This document shows positions 63,592 through 64,000 of a DNA stretch of 64,000 bases, in pieces. Position numbers and translations under genes: made by a program. This DNA comes from an uncultured Clostridia bacterium. Its GTDB lineage: Bacteria; Bacillota; Clostridia; Christensenellales; UBA1242. The notes beneath the pieces are model-generated. The model did no database searches. It worked only from the letters and a program-made list of their open reading frames with translations, and was not told where the DNA came from. The stretch's first letter is position 1. Each line of letters starts with the position of its first letter. The stretch lies in the NCBI GenBank assembly GCA_934771475.1, contig CAKVMD010000001.1, positions 1 through 64,000 on the forward strand. Direction: 5' to 3'.

Positions 63592-64000
63592 ATGCTTGTT
63601 AAAGCATCAACATCTTTAATTAAAGACTTAAAAAAGCAAAAACGAGAAAATAGTTCTTTGCTTTTTTTGGATAACTTTAAAATTATAAAAGATGCCATAA
63701 AAGCGGGGCTTAAACCTCGCTATATTTTGGTGAGTGATGAAAGCCTAAATATCTGGGAAGATGAGGTTGTGTATAAAGTTGACAGACAGACAATCGAGCA
63801 ACTTTCTGACAGTAAAACACCGCAAGGTGTAGTTTGTATATTAGACTACCTACAACATATTGTGGGGCGACCTAAAACAAACTTCTTAGTTGTTGATTCA
63901 CTTCAAGACCCCGGCAATGTTGGAACACTTATAAGAACAGCAACTGCGTGCGGTTTTGAATATGTGTACCTCCTTGACAGTGTTAAAGTTACAAATCCAA
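63592..64000 (+). CDS. SpoU-family RNA 2'-O-methyltransferase, cut by window edge
   Basis: From ATG 63592, two bases after rplT, at least 136 residues are open to the edge. The N-terminal domain (RENSSLLFLDNFKIIKDAI) is the substrate-binding part of TrmH/RlmB-type enzymes. The SPOUT domain begins LVVDSLQDPGNVGTLIRTATACGF, motif 1 with N and R. It probably methylates a ribose in rRNA; which site cannot be told. The rest lies outside. The gene is usual after rplT in Clostridia. Confidence 0.9.
   Translation, partial: MLVKASTSLIKDLKKQKRENSSLLFLDNFKIIKDAIKAGLKPRYILVSDESLNIWEDEVVYKVDRQTIEQLSDSKTPQGVVCILDYLQHIVGRPKTNFLVVDSLQDPGNVGTLIRTATACGFEYVYLLDSVKVTNP

Noticed and set aside
1..64000. tRNA, rRNA, insertion sequence, prophage or CRISPR array
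   Set aside because: Looked for cloverleaf ends, transposase motifs, and spaced direct repeats; none seen by eye.

Overview
This 64 kb window reads as one continuous stretch of chromosome from an AT-rich, endospore-forming member of the Bacillota, most like an uncultured Clostridia lineage. The evidence is the gene order and gene content: a complete spoIIIAA-AH operon, an uninterrupted sigK, ylbJ and ytxC, a T-box before thrS, an infC-rpmI-rplT cluster behind an attenuated leader, and strong AGGAGG-type ribosome binding sites. Almost every gene is on the + strand and belongs to the core of replication, transcription, translation, lipid synthesis or sporulation. I see no tRNA, rRNA, insertion sequence, prophage or CRISPR array.

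Layout. 0-7 kb: a cut-off YjzC-like gene, degV, a HIT protein, rnhA, a DUF4364 regulator, an unknown gene, ylbJ, then pta-ackA and rpmF. 7.3-13.8 kb: plsX-rnc-smc-ftsY plus a stand-alone FakA-middle-domain protein. 14-22.5 kb: sigK, a protein with a degenerate diadenylate-cyclase domain, rnpB, an HExxH protein, an unknown protein, rarA, a lipoyl-less E2-like acyltransferase and a small membrane protein. 22.5-31 kb: polA, a frameshifted HAD phosphatase, ruvX, a DUF1292 protein, a Cys-rich 60-residue peptide, a secreted protein, ytxC and T-box/thrS. 31-36.4 kb: yajC, a TIGR04086 membrane protein, secD, secF, then rpsB-tsf. 36.7-44 kb: a glycosyltransferase and acyltransferase pair, frr-uppS-cdsA-rseP and a shortened polC-like gene. 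44-52.7 kb: rimP-nusA-ylxR-ylxQ-infB-rbfA-nrnA-truB, an endonuclease IV-like gene and efp. 53-58 kb: spoIIIAA-AH. 57.8-62.3 kb: asp23-nusB-xseA-proS-xseB and a membrane protein. 62.3-64 kb: infC-rpmI-rplT and a truncated SpoU methyltransferase.

What stands out. In the place where Firmicutes carry polC, there is a 513-residue protein with only the PolC N-terminal region, OB domain and DEDDh exonuclease; the PHP and polymerase parts are missing. This suggests a stand-alone proofreading subunit or a decayed PolC. Other unusual points are a threonyl-tRNA synthetase with no TGS domain, an infC with no usable AUG, a rimP leader hairpin that covers an upstream Shine-Dalgarno, paired palindromes before plsX, a DAC-like protein whose RHR motif is changed, an E2-like acyltransferase whose catalytic His position holds Glu, and a Cys-rich peptide with CDSRNC/CTRNC repeats. 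pyrH, dxr and yceD/DUF177 are absent from their usual places.

All assignments come from reading the sequence and remembered family motifs. No database search was possible.
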